The notes beneath the pieces were generated by a model, which was not told the origin of the DNA, searched no databases, and saw only the letters and a program-made list of their open reading frames with translations. Made by a program: the position numbers and the translations under genes. A stretch of 64,000 bases of DNA from Tricholoma matsutake (Eukaryota > Basidiomycota > Agaricomycetes > Agaricales > Tricholomataceae): the NCBI GenBank assembly GCA_026075535.2, contig AP026545.1, positions 9,486,001 through 9,550,000 on the forward strand, in the 5' to 3' direction. The first letter of the stretch is position 1. Each line of letters opens with the position of its first letter. This document shows positions 12,393 through 23,480 of the stretch, piece after piece.

Positions 12393-13669
12393 CTACTCTT
12401 CCAACATCTCCTCCACCACTTCTATCTGCCTACACAAGACCTCCATCTTGACCTTCAACTCTGCCAACCTCGTTGCCAGGAATCGACGATGAGTCATGAC
12501 TTCCTCATTGACATCCTCACTCTCTTCAAAACCATGTGATACTTTTGTTTTTGTCTTTCCCTTTCCCTTCAATGACCTCTTTTTCTCTTTCGATGGTCTC
12601 GAAGGGCCTGCGACCAGTCCGACATTGGCAATGGGGCTTACTATGCAAATCCGAGGCACTTTCAATCCAAAAATAGGTTAGCATACACTATGAAATTATA
12701 TCAGATAAGTTTTGTACCTGGTTTTGGGCATGAAACTGGTTTTGCAACCCCAAATTTTCTTGCTTTGCCTTTGCAAAGTCCCCACCTCGAGACCCCTTCC
12801 TAGTAGCACCCCTTCACTGCCTGAGTGCACTTTGTGCACTTTGGGGCTCTGTCCTTGACAATGCACGATGGCTGGGATATCATCCTAGCACATCAATTGC
12901 ACTATGACATTGTTAGCAAGCAGAAAAAACATTGAAGCCAAACTGACCAGGCCTTTGAAGTTGAGAAGTCCACCCTCAGCAAACCTCCTCCACTTGTTTT
13001 CTACCTCATCCTCCTCATCCTTGCCTCCCTCAATCTCCACTGCCTTCTGCTTCCCAATCCTGATTATTGGCAATCCTCCCAAATCTTCTTCCTCATCCTC
13101 CTCTCCAGCCTCTAGCCTCTCGATCGCTTGCGCTTCTGCTGTGAGCTCCACATTTTGTCACTGCAGTTCCTCCTTCAACAAAGTTTTAGCATGAAATGCA
13201 GCAAGAGCTGTGTTTCAAGCATCTCCTAATGCCCCCCTCCAAGCCTCGATCTTCGCCTTCTTCGCATCTTCCTCTGCCCTGCAAGCCTCCTCCTCCTCCT
13301 CCTGAACCTGTCTCACTTCCTCTTCCCATCACTCTCGCTCTACCTGCTCACTCAGATCTGCAAATAAAAAGTCTCCCCCACACAAAAGCCATTTGTGTCG
13401 AGCCATCGGTTTGAAAAGCTCGAAAACCTCGTCGACAACTTGCTGCACAGTCAAGTCGCATTCCTCGCCCAAGTCATCTGCCAGTTCATTGTATTCCACC
13501 TGAACATATCACATTAGAATCTGAATATTGAATAAGAATCAAAAACCTACCATCTTCTCACAAACCCTTTCCCCCACACTTCAAAGTCAAGGTCTTCTGC
13601 AACACCGTGATCTGGCATCGATTTGGTGTATTTGAGGACTTCAGTATTGAGTTCGGTGAGGAGAGACAT
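12393..13669 (-). pseudogene. Antisense ORF inside Gypsy-1: Cys-cluster and coiled-coil protein
   Basis: The minus-strand frame begins at the ATG at 13,669 (MSLLTELNTEVLKY). It has a likely intron near 13,500-13,550 (GTAGGT donor, TTCAG acceptor), then VEYNELADDLGEECD, an E/K-rich helix, ELTAEAQAIERLEAGEE, and a cysteine group (PSCIV, PKCTKCTQAVKGCY, about 12,780-12,870). The end is Lys-rich (KEKKRSLKGKGKTK) followed by a coiled coil (RLAELKVKMEVLCRQIEVVE). Several in-frame TGA codons and shifts break it. A nuclear DNA-binding or Gag-like role is only a guess. It lies antisense between integrase and the polypurine tract. Confidence 0.5.
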
Positions 13670-13805
13670 AACAAAAAGCTAGTATCAAGAGTTTAGAGGT
13701 TGAGGAAGGAGAATGAGAAGTTTTCAGGTTTTGTTTACAGCTTCAACATGATCACACATTTTGCATGTGACTCTGATCAGCTGACTGGGACAGTCAGGAT
13801 TTCAG

Positions 13806-13817
13806 TAAGGGGGAGGA
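13806..13817 (+). other. Polypurine tract of Gypsy-1
   Basis: AAGGGGGAGGA directly precedes the TG that opens the 3' LTR at 13,818. This is the expected plus-strand primer position of an LTR retrotransposon. Confidence 0.65.
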
Positions 13818-14930
13818 TGCCAGGTCCACTGTGCACTCTAAGCTCTGGGAACATCTCCAGAGGCATCAACACATCAACATGCACACTCCAAACCCCTACG
13901 AACCCCGCGACACCGCTCTGAAACTACTTTGAACAATCTCGAATGACTTTGAATGATCTCAAACAACTTTGAACGACTTTGCAGCACTTTGAACGCCTTC
14001 AGCCACCATACACATATCGCACTGCCCTTTGGACACACACAGCACACCTTGTAAGAGTTAGTGCATTGCATATCGAGCACCACTGGACATGAGGAGACAC
14101 AACGACAGGGTTTTGGGACATGATTGTGGTGCTTTGACATCTTGATGATATATTGGATCAATGGGGACAGGTACCTGTGATAAATCATGCCTCTAGACAT
14201 TTCCCTTCTTATCTTCTTTCATTTATTCTATGATTTGCAAAGATTCTCTATTGTTTTATATCTTGCCTCATGTATTCCTCATGTTTTATTTCTTTTTTAG
14301 TATCACTTCTCCCAAACATATATATAGCCTTGTACTAGCTACTTCGAAGAAGAAGAGAATACATTGTCCTCTCACACCAATCGTCTGATTTAAAAGCCAT
14401 TCTCTTGAGTCCAAGTGTCTTGACTTAGTCTTGAAGTTCAGTGTTTTATGCTGAATTTCCTTGAACTCCTCGTACTAGCTTCTCAAAACTATTGCATATC
14501 ATCTATCTCCTCTCGATGCCTTTCTACATCCCTATAGTCTATCCTCAGCCATTGTCGAAAACCATCCTTGTCTTCTATAAAACCCTTCAAACTTCTTCGA
14601 ACATCCTCACACCTCTTTGAACTATCCTCAAACATCATCACAACACTTTGTACTATCTTCAACATCATCACACCTCTTTGAACTATCTTCAAACATCATT
14701 GCAACACTTTGTACACTTTCAATCTTTATCAAACTTCTCTTGAATGTCATCACAGTGCTTTGAATACTATTGAACCTCATTGAACTTCATCAGATACCCT
14801 CTAGAGATGTTTTCATAGCTTTGGGTAACAGCAGTGATATTTAGTACCACCTTGCGACCTTCCTCTAACTAGCATTATACCATTTGAGCCCTTATTGTGG
14901 GTTTTGTTTGGGTTTCCTGGTCGAGTATCA
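13818..14930 (+). repeat. 3' LTR of Gypsy-1
   Basis: Opens TGCCAGGTCCAC after the polypurine tract and closes near TCGAGTATCA. Opening, centre (CGTCTGATTTAA near 14,383) and close align with the LTR at 31,113-32,111 (minus), and the close alone with 18,353-18,430 (minus). A TATATA stretch near 14,321 could be the core promoter. The body contains many CTTTGAAC-type short repeats (13,920-14,000 and 14,590-14,770). The last base is inferred from where the three copies stop matching. Confidence 0.6.
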
Positions 14931-15187
14931 TTAACAGATCATTTGACTGGTGCAGAAATTTGAGGGATCGAAGGCTGAGAGGTAGGAACTGTTGGCACAT
15001 TCAGATCAGCTCATGCAAAGGGTCTACCACTTCATAAGGCATATAGCTCTTGTTTGAGTTTTGCGATATGATCTTTGGTTGTTGTAGATAGGTCAGTAAT
15101 TTGGTAAACACCTCTGGATGGTGTCGAAGAAACTGTCGAAGGTGCAATATTATACATTAGTGAAGGGGTAGCATTAGACAGAGGGTT

Positions 15188-16246
15188 TCATTGAGTCCAT
15201 TCATCAATCCTGTCCTTGATAAAATGACCTGGGATATTTTGAAGAGTAAATTGACCATTTGGGAGAATGATTTTGCCTTCAGTGTTCTTCTTACACTTTC
15301 CTTTGTTGATATATGATTGGCAAACCAAGCAGTCACTAATGAAATGTCCCATAAGCCCACAAAAGATACAAACTAAAGTTTTGAGCTGGTCCAAATGAAA
15401 TCCACTGTTAGGTCGAGTAGTGTTTGTGGTTTTCGAACCTGCTAAAGTGGTTACAAGAGTGGCTGTGAACTTTTCAAGAATTGCCATAAGATCTTCCAAT
15501 TTAATTTGAGGAGAAGATATTGAGGTTGTTGGTATTGCTGAAGATGTTGAAGAATGTGAACTGAGTAGTGATGTCGAGTCCAAAGCGATAAATCCTGCTA
15601 GAACAAATTTTGCTGCTGCATGAATATCATTGAGTGGGTAGGGGTCATTGGGATAGTGATCAGGGAATTTTAGTTCAAGTCGTTGGGCGATTCTAACCCA
15701 TAAACCTGGTTGGAAACCACAAACAAAGGCTTTGCTTTGTTCAGCATCGGAAATCTTGCCTTTAGTAGATAAAAACTTTGTGATGTTATAAAATGATTGA
15801 AAATATAATCCCAAATCATTTGCATTGTAAATACTGATGTGAAGTTGTTCACCAACGAGTTTGTCCATGTCCAAAATTGACCATTTGCAATTGTCTTTGG
15901 AACCAGGGTACAGTTTGTGGATAGCGGTGCAAAAATTCTGGAATGTAGTACTGGCATCATATTCTGGGATTGATTCCTAAAGTTTGGAAGTGTTGATATT
16001 GAGGTAAGCAGCAAGTGTGCTTCTTCATTTCTTTGGAGTTCATAACATTGCAAACTGAGAAAAGCAATTTGAGCTCATTAAAATATCTGTGAAGTTCTCA
16101 AGGCTGGGTGGGGTCAAATTTTGGAGCCATGGAATGACCACAAGCTGGCATAGTGGCTTGTGTAGTCATAAATGTGATGACTCTTGGGGTAGGAATTAAA
16201 ACTTGGGTGAAGGATGGTAGAGGTGTTGAAGTTGGAAGGATAAATG
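15188..16246 (-). pseudogene. Gypsy-2 Gag (zinc-knuckle nucleocapsid)
   Basis: Frames at 16,246-16,098, 16,053-15,670 and 15,874-15,188 give a Gag: MAPKFDPTQP and HRYFNELKLLF near the start, a middle capsid-like helix region, then the knuckle CIFCGLMGHFISDC (CX2CX4HX4C) and the conserved tail KGKCKKNTEGKIILPNG. It would bind the element's RNA and build the virus-like particle in the cytoplasm. The first part of gag lies beyond the hAT-like insertion, at 18,108-18,245. Frameshifts make it non-functional. Confidence 0.75.
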
Positions 16247-16502
16247 AAGAGGTAGAGGTCTTTACACTGCCCCATATGTTCCATGTGGATCTGTGTGGAA
16301 TTGCGTGGACTCCGTGCAGATTTGCAATCCATACAATAAACCATTTTAGCTGTGCAACACAGTGTGACAGTCCACATGGATCTGTGTATTTTACTCGGAT
16401 TCCACAGATTTTGTCCATCTGCATCCATGATCAGCCAGGTTGGATGAGCAAGGACAGTCCACATGCATCCAAACAGACCATTTGAGCTTAGCAAAATAAT
16501 GT

Positions 16503-16580
16503 CACCAATGGTATTTGACCCCATAGCCTCATGACTAAGTAAGAGAGTACAGACACACATTACCATTACACTATGCAGCC
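16503..16580 (-). other. tRNA-like module (A and B boxes) in the hAT-like element
   Basis: The minus strand has an A-box-like TAGTGTAATGG and, at tRNA-like spacing, a B-box-like GGGTCAAATACC. There is no pairing acceptor stem, so it is not a tRNA gene. It sits about 250 bp inside the low-coordinate terminus and points toward that end. Confidence 0.4.
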
Positions 16581-17221
16581 ATTACTGTTTGGGGCCATTG
16601 ATGCAACTACATACCACTGTTTGGCTTTGTATGATAAAGCACACAGCCGTGTCATCAATGTTGCCAGCTCATCACTCACCACCACCATTGACACCACCAC
16701 CTCCCTCCCCTCCACTCTACCACCACCACCACTGCATGCATGCATGCCACCACTGTTCCCACACCCACTCCCACCATCACCACCACCTTTAAACAAGCTG
16801 ACTGGATGGAACGTGGGACCAAACAATGGCAACTGTCATTTGGGCCATAGATAAGTTTTGTTTTGTTTTTTCTTTTTGTTTTTATCAATGAACTAATTGT
16901 ATTTTATTGCTTTTTAGGCTGTATACTACTGGGGATGACCTGCCACAATAAAATACATGCAACCCACGTCCATGCCCACCCAATCCCCCTCCTCCCTGTT
17001 CAAACAGGATGTGAGGCTGTCAACATGGGCTAGGAGGGTGCCGAGGGATGCCAGGAGACCCCAGAAGGGGGATACCTGCCTAGTAAGCACCCACCAACCC
17101 CGTACATGCACCACATCGCACTGACGTGCCCAAACCCCTCCCCCCCCCCAACAAAAAAGACAGAAATCCAAATGGGGGACAACAGCAATGCCCAGACACA
17201 AGGACAGGAGACAACAGTGCA

Positions 17222-17600
17222 CCACCTCACAAGCAACTGCTCATGGGGTGGATCACAGGTGGAACAATGATGATGACAAGCCACCCACCCCCAGCCTCAT
17301 GAGCAACTGCTCATGGGGTGGAATGTGGGTGGAATGATGCCCAGACACAGGGACAGGAGATGACAGTGCACCACCTGCCCCCAGCCTCACAAGCAACTGC
17401 TTGTGGGGTGGATTGCAGGTGGAACAACAACAACAACAAGCCACCCACCCCCAGCCTCATGAGCAACTGCTCGTGGGGTGGAACATGGGTGGAATGATGC
17501 CCAGTGCAGGGACAGGAGACAACGATGCACCACCTGCCCCCAGCCTCATGAGCAACTGCTTGTGGGGTGGATCGCAGGTGGAACAATAATGAGGAAGGGG
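17222..17600. repeat. Minisatellite with GAGCAACTGCTC palindromes
   Basis: Five units of alternating 76-82 bp (about 158-bp higher-order pair), each with GAGCAACTGCTC or AAGCAACTGCTC followed by TGGGGTGGA. Same module as at 1-430 and in 30,120-30,850. Minus-strand frames read PHEQLLVRLGAGG; this appears to be an off-frame reading of a decayed repeat-coding gene. Confidence 0.8.
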
Positions 17601-18332
17601 GGTGCATACACACCAATGGGGAATGGTGAGGGGGGACAAGCTTGCATGCTAGTGAGATGGTGGGTTATCTATCTTATTCTATAGTCTACTGCCTCCCTCT
17701 TTGGCTGGGGGGCAACTTTTTTTGTATTTAATACTACCAATAAAATGTCCCCTGTTGTGGGGGCATCCTTGTTTTTTTTTGATGTTGAAAGTATTTTAAA
17801 TAGTTAATAAATAACATAAATTTTTGTTTATCCTGTATGGCAGAACAAACCCACCCATATGCCATCAACCCATGCCTCAATTCTTCATTTGGGTCACCAC
17901 ATGGTCAGAGTCCATGTGGACTTATGTAGACTTACGCAGACTCCACATGGACTTATACAGACTTATGCAGACTCCACGCAGACTTATGTGGACTGGGGTG
18001 GAGTCCATGCCAAAGGGGGTGTAATTTTTCATTTTGGTCACCAGATGGTCGGACTCTGCATGGATCCACACAGAACATATGGGGCAGTGTAAATTACTGA
18101 AGAGGTAGATGATGAGGATGAAGAAGTAGAGGATGATGATGAAGACAATGAGATAGGTGAAGGGAATAGTCAACAATGAGTAGATTCTGCTTCAGAAACT
18201 GGGATTAGAATATCTCCCAATTGTTTGAGAGATTCAAAGGCATGGCGAGTATTGATTCAAAGGTTGCTAGCTTGTGTTGGCCTAAGCTGGGAGATTTGAG
18301 ATGGATTAGGTGATGAAATGATTTAGAAACCC

Positions 18333-18348
18333 CTCACGGTGGGCTCCA
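18333..18348 (-). other. Primer-binding site of Gypsy-2
   Basis: TGGAGCCCACCGTGAG on the minus strand lies 4 bases after the inferred LTR end. A TGG-starting, tRNA-3'-end-like complement at this position is what tRNA-primed LTR elements have. The priming tRNA was not identified. Confidence 0.5.
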
Positions 18349-18352
18349 AAAA

Positions 18353-18430
18353 TGATGATGCTTGACCCAGAAACCCAAACAAAACCCACAAAAAGGTCTC
18401 AAATGGTATAACACAAGTTAGAGGAAGGAT
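18353..18430 (-). repeat. LTR 3'-end fragment (Gypsy-2)
   Basis: 78 bp matching the last part of the LTRs at 14,855-14,930 and 31,113-31,190: CCTTCCTCTAACTTG, a GGGTTTTGTTTGGGTTTC core, and a TCATCA end. The rest of this LTR is missing; directly upstream on the minus strand the integrase of Gypsy-3 breaks off. Confidence 0.65.
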
Positions 18431-21093
18431 GGGAGGTGTCCTTTCCATCCTCCTCTGGTAGTAGGCCAATGAAATCCAGAGTGACAGTGTCAAACTGGTC
18501 ATCAGGTACTGGTAGTGGGTGCAAGGGGCCAGTGGGTTTTGAGGTCCAGTTTCTGTTTCACTGGCACTCGGTGCATGATGGGATGTATGCATTTTCCAAG
18601 TCCTGGGGCATGTTTGGCCAGTAGTAAGAGCCATGGAGGGACTCATAGCTTTTGTCAAAGCCAAAATGGCCCAGGGTGTCATGTGCCAGGTTGTAAAGTA
18701 GTTCATGGACCTTGAGATCTTGTGGGATCACAAGTTGGTGGCCAACATAGAGGAGCTTATTGGTGAGGGTTGCCTCTTCAATGCTCCCCATGTCGATATC
18801 TTTCATGAGTTGTTTGGTGAAGGAGTCATCCTCATAGTTGGTGATAATGGCATCAAGGAGTGACTGGTCAGCAGAGATGTTTAGTATGCTGGTGCATTGC
18901 ATGTGTATGCAATTGTGCAGGCAGCGAGGCATGCATCTGGTGTGGCATCAGGCATGTGGGATAGTGCATCTGCAGCAGTGTTCTCCTTGCCATGGATGTA
19001 GGTGATGTTGTAGTCAAAACCGGCCATGTACATTGACCATCTCATTTGTTGTCTTGACATCTCCTTCTGTGATTGGAAATACTCAAGTGTTTGGTGGTCA
19101 GTGAAGACCTCAAAATGGGCACCAAGGAGGTGGGATCTCCACTTTTTAAATGCCTTGACAATCATGAGGAGTTCCTTCTCATGTACAGGGTAATTCTTCT
19201 CAGCATCATTGAGTTGGTAGGAGTCATAGGCAACTGGCTGGGCAGTTTCCCAAGTTGCACCAAAACTCAGCACAGTGCCAGTATGGCAGTTGCTGGCATC
19301 AGTGGTGACATAAATATTTGACACCATGTCTTTGTAATTAATTATGGTGAGACAGTTGGCACCAAGAACTAGGTCTTTGATATGCTCAAAGGTGGCCTGG
19401 TGTTCTGTGGTCCAGGGGGGGAATTCCCAGTCACATTCTTTTGTGGTGAGTGGCATGAGTATACTCGTATATTTGAGTGCCAGTAGGAAGGTGGCAATGT
19501 ATCGTGTTAGTCCCAGGAATCCCCTGACATTGGTGGCAGTTGTTGGTTGGGGCCAAGATGCAATGCGGACAGTTTTGTGGGGGTCAGGTTTGATGCCAGT
19601 CCCTGAGATGATGTGGCTGAGGAAACATAGTTCAGTGGCAAAGAGGTTAGATTTTGCTTGATTGCAGTAGATACTGGCTTTTTGGAGCGCCTCAAGCACA
19701 GCAGTGCAGTTTTGCTCATATTCCTCCAGGGTCTGTGATCATATGATGATGTCGTGGAGGTACACATGACAAATCTTGCCAATGAGTTCTTGTAGCAGGG
19801 GCATTGGATCCACCCTGTGGCATGATGGTCCATTCATAGAGTCCCCATGGTGTTCTCATGGCAATGAGATGAATGTCGTTGGGGTGTACTTGTGTCTGGA
19901 AGAAGGAATTGGTCATGTCCATCTTGTCAAATATTTTTCCCTTCCTGCAGTTGGCGAGTATGTCATCTATATGGGGTAGGGGGAAGTTGTCTCGTACAGT
20001 GTTGCTGTTGAGCACTCAGTAGTCATTCACCCACTGGGGGTCAACTGTCAAGTCAGGTACCCTGGCGATGTATTTTGGGACACAGAATGGTGGTGAGGCA
20101 AATTCTGAGGAAGATGGCCAAATGTGGCCAGCTTTCAGGTGGTCACCCAGTAATTTCTGCCAAGATTCCTGGTATTTCTTGGGGGCCACATATCCCTTGC
20201 TGTTATTGACTTTGGTGGGGTCTTTTAGGTGGATGCAGTGGAACATGTGGCCAGGGATGTCTTCAGTGCTATCAGGGAGATGAAGTGGGAAGTGGTCAGC
20301 AAATTTGAGCTTTATTTTTGCATCTTTCTCTTTGAGGAGCTCTTGGAATGCTAGGCCTTCAATACGGTCTTGTACAGTGGCCATGATGGGTCCAGGCAGT
20401 GCCTTGCAGCCAGCAAGTGCTGGTGCTCCAGAGTTTTCAAGGGTTGGTGGTTTTTTTGGCTGAATTTTCTTCAGAGTAGGTGGAGGTGTGGTCCATTGTT
20501 TTCCCCAGGGCCAGGATATCTGAGGGGGTTGATTTAGGAGGTCAAAACCAGTCCATTTGTCAATGGCCATTTGGTCATGTGTGTTGATCACAATCTGTTC
20601 TGATGAAAGAAATGGCATTCCTAGTATAATTGGGAATGATAGTCCCTTATCTACCTTTCATCTTGTGAACCCCTGATTTCCATATCCCCTGGCCTGATTG
20701 CAGCTCTAGTTTAACATATTCCTTGAAATTGATCTTCTGCTGAGTCAAGGACAACAGGTTATTCTCCCTTTTGGGGAGAGGATCCTGCAGGAGGCCGAGG
20801 CATTCACAGAGTTTGAGGCTAATCACTGTGCAGGGGCAACCAATGTCCATTAGTGGTTGGATTTTAATGGGGAATTTGGTGATGAGGGGACCAGTGGCAT
20901 AGAGGGTAGGAAATAGGTGTGATACAGTAAAGGGGACATCAGCAGGGGGAGGGACATATGAGTTGGTTTCATTGTCCTCCACCGCCACTGTTGTTGCCAC
21001 TGCTGGTGCTGTGAGTGTGACATATGTCTCAGTATTGGGCCAGGTGTTGTCTGCCTTCATGGGACAGTCAGGGTTCTTGTGGCCAGCATACAA
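18431..21093 (-). pseudogene. Gypsy-3 pol: protease, RT, RNase H, truncated integrase
   Basis: Protease near 20,850 has MDIGCPCTVIS, so the catalytic D-S-G turn is D-I-G. The pre-RT and RT stretch (20,618-19,716) shows PSSSEFASPPFCVPKYI, TVRDNFPLPHIDDILANC, KMDMTNSFFQTQVHP and PWGLYEWTIMPQGG. The RT catalytic box reads YLHDII instead of YLDD, next to a TGA and a frameshift. RNase H (19,699-18,881) has VTTDAS and FTDHQTLEYF, ending ENTAADALSHMPD. The integrase has HDTLGHFGFDKSYESL, YYWPNMPQ and CTECQ, then stops after the first catalytic Asp region at 18,431, against the Gypsy-2 LTR. Replication enzyme of a retroelement, inactive. Confidence 0.8.
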
Positions 21094-22020
21094 TCTCTGG
21101 CATCATGTGCAGCCAGCATGTTTTTTGAGGATTGCCTGTTCTTCGAGTGTGAGGGCAAGGAGGCAGTTCTTCTCAACCTGTTTTGTTTTGCTGGGGCTGG
21201 CAGTGGGAGAGTTTCCCTTTGCTGGCAGGTCAGCAAATCGAGAAAGTCAGTCTTTCTTCTTGCCATGGCATGTGGCACATGTGATGGCAGAGGCATCAAT
21301 GAGTTTTTGGGTGCATGCATCTTCTGCACGCATGTGGTCATCATGTTCCTTTACCTCAAGGGCCCAGGGGGCAAGTTCAGTGGCCAGCACAGGATCGAGA
21401 CTGATGTTGAGTCTCAAGTCAGGGTGGAGGTTGGATTGGAGTTGGTTTTTGAGTTTGGCCTTGGTCAGGGCCTTGGCTGGTGCAGAGGTGGTGAGGATGG
21501 CATCCAGGTTCTCAATCTCAATTTTCCAGTCAATGAAGACCTGGTCACCTTGTGATGAGGAGAGGATGGTTTCAAGGATGTCGTGGGCCCAGTTCTTCTC
21601 CAGGATGAGTTGGGAGAGCTCACCAAGGTATCCATCCAGGGAGAGGGCATCAATCCGAGTTTGGTTGGCTTGGTACCATGCCACAAGGCGAGGTTCAAAC
21701 ATGCCCTCAGCAACTTAGCTGACAATTTCATCATCTGTCTTCCCACTGTGCTTCTTGTAGTGTTTGCATGTGAGGGTCCACAGTTGCATGATGAGAGGGG
21801 TGATTTTGCTGGCAGTGAACATTGGGCATTCCTTCATCTTCATGACCTTCACTTCAGTGAGGGGTTGTGTGGAGGGTGACATTTTGGTTTGAGTGGCAGG
21901 TGGTGTGGCCCAGTAGTTGGGATGGTTAATTGTGATGGTTGGTGTACTTTTGTCAGTGGACAAGTCAGTATCAGTGTTTGGGACAGTGACAGTGATCGGT
22001 GGATGTGCTGGTGCTTTCAT
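21094..22020 (-). pseudogene. Gypsy-3 Gag
   Basis: Starts at the Met at 22,020 (MKAPAHPPIT) and continues in shifted frames: PLIMQLWTLTCKHYKKHS, FEPRLVAWYQANQTRIDAL, GYLGELSQLILEKNW, PDLRLNISLDP. The cysteine motif CX2CX6HX4C (CQRLYAGHKNPDC) near 21,065-21,115 has a TGA between its first two cysteines. It is the RNA-binding structural protein of the element. It runs directly into pol. Confidence 0.7.
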
Positions 22021-22814
22021 TGTGTGGTTGGTAGTGTCTCAAATTTGGCTGGTTGGCCAGAATCCTGTAAACTTCTTCTTGTGCTCCTGGTGAGGAGTGG
22101 GATGAGGGTGGAAGGTTGCCAAGACAGGGTTGGTTCAGTAGGTGAAGAAAGTTGTCGGTGTCAAAAAAAAAGTGGAAGGATGCCGAGTTTGGCAGCCTAC
22201 ACTAGACTTAGGTTTACTAAAAGTCAGGATCAAATTATCTTTGTTGCATGGAAGTAGGAACCATAAACCACTACAAAAAATAAGGGGATAAGGAATTACT
22301 ATACCTTCATTGCATGGAAGTAGGAACAAAGATAAGGAAATAAAGAGGTAAGTAATATATGTGAAAAGATTGACCATGTAAGTAAAAGGCTGCATCAGGC
22401 ATAGTCACATATTGGGAAGGTACTGCATCAATAGGGTAATGTTGGCACTGCTGGATGTGGATAGAAGGGTAATAAGAATGTATGGTGCCATTGCCAGGAT
22501 GTATGTTGCCAGTGTGTTGTTGTCATATTTGCCAATGGCTGTGCTGGTGGCAAGGGTGATTGTGTTAGGAATGTGTGTGGCTGTGCCAGTGCCATGGGAG
22601 TGTGTTGGCAGTGTAGGGTGGCTGTAACTCACTGTAACAAAGACATTGGTATATCTGGTGTTGGTGAGTTGTTTAGGCACCATAGGTGGCTGTGCCCATG
22701 GCGAGGGTGGTTGTGTCAGCGATGTGTGTGGCTGTGCTGGTGCTGTGGAAGTGTGTAATGGTGGCATAAGTAAATTAACTTGTCATAATGTCATGAGTCT
22801 GTGGGGCCAGACTT
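22021..22814. other. Spacer with two copies of TTGCATGGAAGTAGGAAC
   Basis: The 18-bp repeat occurs near 22,242 and 22,310. From 22,430 to 22,760 the sequence is G/T-rich low complexity (GTGTGGCTGTGCTGG-like), giving meaningless long frames on both strands. No gene supported. Confidence 0.45.
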
Positions 22815-23280
22815 CAGTAATTTACACTCCCCCACCTATTCCAATCAGACTCTCTGGAATCCAGTTATTCCAACCGGATTCCACTGGAGTCCAATTATTC
22901 CAACCAGATTCCACTGGAGTCCAGTTATACCAACCAGATTCCAGTTATACCAGACTCCAAGTTATGTTTAATTAACTTACAGTATACAACAGTAGAAAGT
23001 CAAGTCAAGTCAAACTTTGAGTCCTGAAGTTCCTCAGTTGCCTACAAAATTAATTGGTGCAGAGCAAGGATTGAACTCAAGGCCTCATGTGATAAACCAA
23101 ACACCATGCTCAACCAGTTGAGCCACAGGAGAATTATTAACTAGCTATTATAAAGTTTATTTCTGACACTCAAACTCACAACTTCATTTTTTCAAAGTAG
23201 ATAATTAAAATCAAATTTTTTTAATTTAAGCCCATCCCTCGGAGGGGATGATTTGATTATATATACATAAAACTAACCCC
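22815..23280 (+). mobile_element. Left part of a third hAT-like element
   Basis: Begins CAGTAATTTACACTCCCCC, the same terminus as the two complete hAT-like elements. It continues with short GATTCCACTGGAGTCC repeats, a tRNA-like module, and an AT-rich segment with a CCTCGGAGGG palindrome, the same order as 29,545-30,120. No right terminus was found; a fragment of MITE-1 follows at 23,285. Confidence 0.6.
23056..23131 (-). other. tRNA-like module (76 nt) in the hAT-like fragment
   Basis: The minus strand reads TGGCTCAACTGGTTGAGC (A-box region with a GCTC/GAGC D-arm pairing) and GAGTTCAATCC (B box) 38 nt later. Acceptor and T stems do not pair, so it is tRNA-derived rather than a tRNA gene. It lies about 240 bp inside the element's left end and points toward it. 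Confidence 0.5.
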
Positions 23281-23284
23281 TCAC

Positions 23285-23480
23285 AAAGATGGATTACAGA
23301 ATAGTGCAAAAATATGGCATGGTTGTTGAGGAATGGCTTGCAGAAAATTTCCCACTGAAAATAGATCAGAGTACAAACACAACCAAATTTACAAGTTGTG
23401 CTTGCTGGGATGCATTAATAGTTCAAGTTTACATAAGCAAAAAAAAGTTAAACGTGGCCTGCGGCTGGTTTGGAGTCTGA
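23285..23480. mobile_element. Fragment of MITE-1
   Basis: Closely matches 4390-4585 in the right arm of MITE-1 (GGCATGGTTGT, GAGGAATGGCTTGCAGAA, CCAAATTTACAAGTT, TTTGGAGTCTGAC). It truncates the gag fragment that follows. Confidence 0.7.

Larger units (their letters stand above)
8130..14930 (+). mobile_element. Decayed Ty3/Gypsy retrotransposon (Gypsy-1), 5' end missing
   Basis: Order seen: aspartic protease, reverse transcriptase, RNase H, integrase, an antisense ORF, polypurine tract, 3' LTR. Gag and the 5' LTR are not present; the left side is replaced by the 42-bp minisatellite. All domains carry stops and frameshifts, so it is dead. The 3' LTR is related to the LTR copies at 18,353-18,430 and 31,113-32,111. 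Confidence 0.8.
16255..18099 (-). mobile_element. hAT-like non-autonomous element, 1,845 bp
   Basis: Both ends contain TTTACACTGCCCC in inverted orientation; the high-coordinate end opens CAGTAATTTACACT. It is flanked by an exact 8-bp duplication AAGAGGTA (16,247-16,254 and 18,100-18,107), and it interrupts gag of Gypsy-2. An 8-bp duplication and CA-starting ends fit the hAT superfamily. No transposase is encoded. Inside are a tRNA-like module, an intron-like segment (16,853-16,918, AACTAAT branch, TTTAG acceptor) and the palindromic minisatellite. Confidence 0.8.
14931..18430 (-). mobile_element. Gypsy-2 fragment: LTR end, primer site and gag (minus)
   Basis: Reading down the minus strand: LTR 3' end (18,430-18,353), primer-binding site (18,348-18,333), gag start (about 18,245), a hAT-like insertion (18,099-16,255), the rest of gag (16,246 to about 15,150), then a junction at 14,931 with the LTR of Gypsy-1. 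No pol is left. Confidence 0.7.

Noticed and set aside
16573..16854. His/Thr/Ser-rich frames
   Set aside because: Simple-sequence CCACCA stretch inside the hAT-like element.
20963..21718. Plus-strand open frame of 251 codons
   Set aside because: Lies antisense to Gypsy-3 gag and protease, whose minus-strand motifs are clear; the plus translation has no recognisable features.
23056..23131. True tRNA gene
   Set aside because: A and B boxes are present but acceptor and T stems do not pair; treated as a tRNA-derived module.
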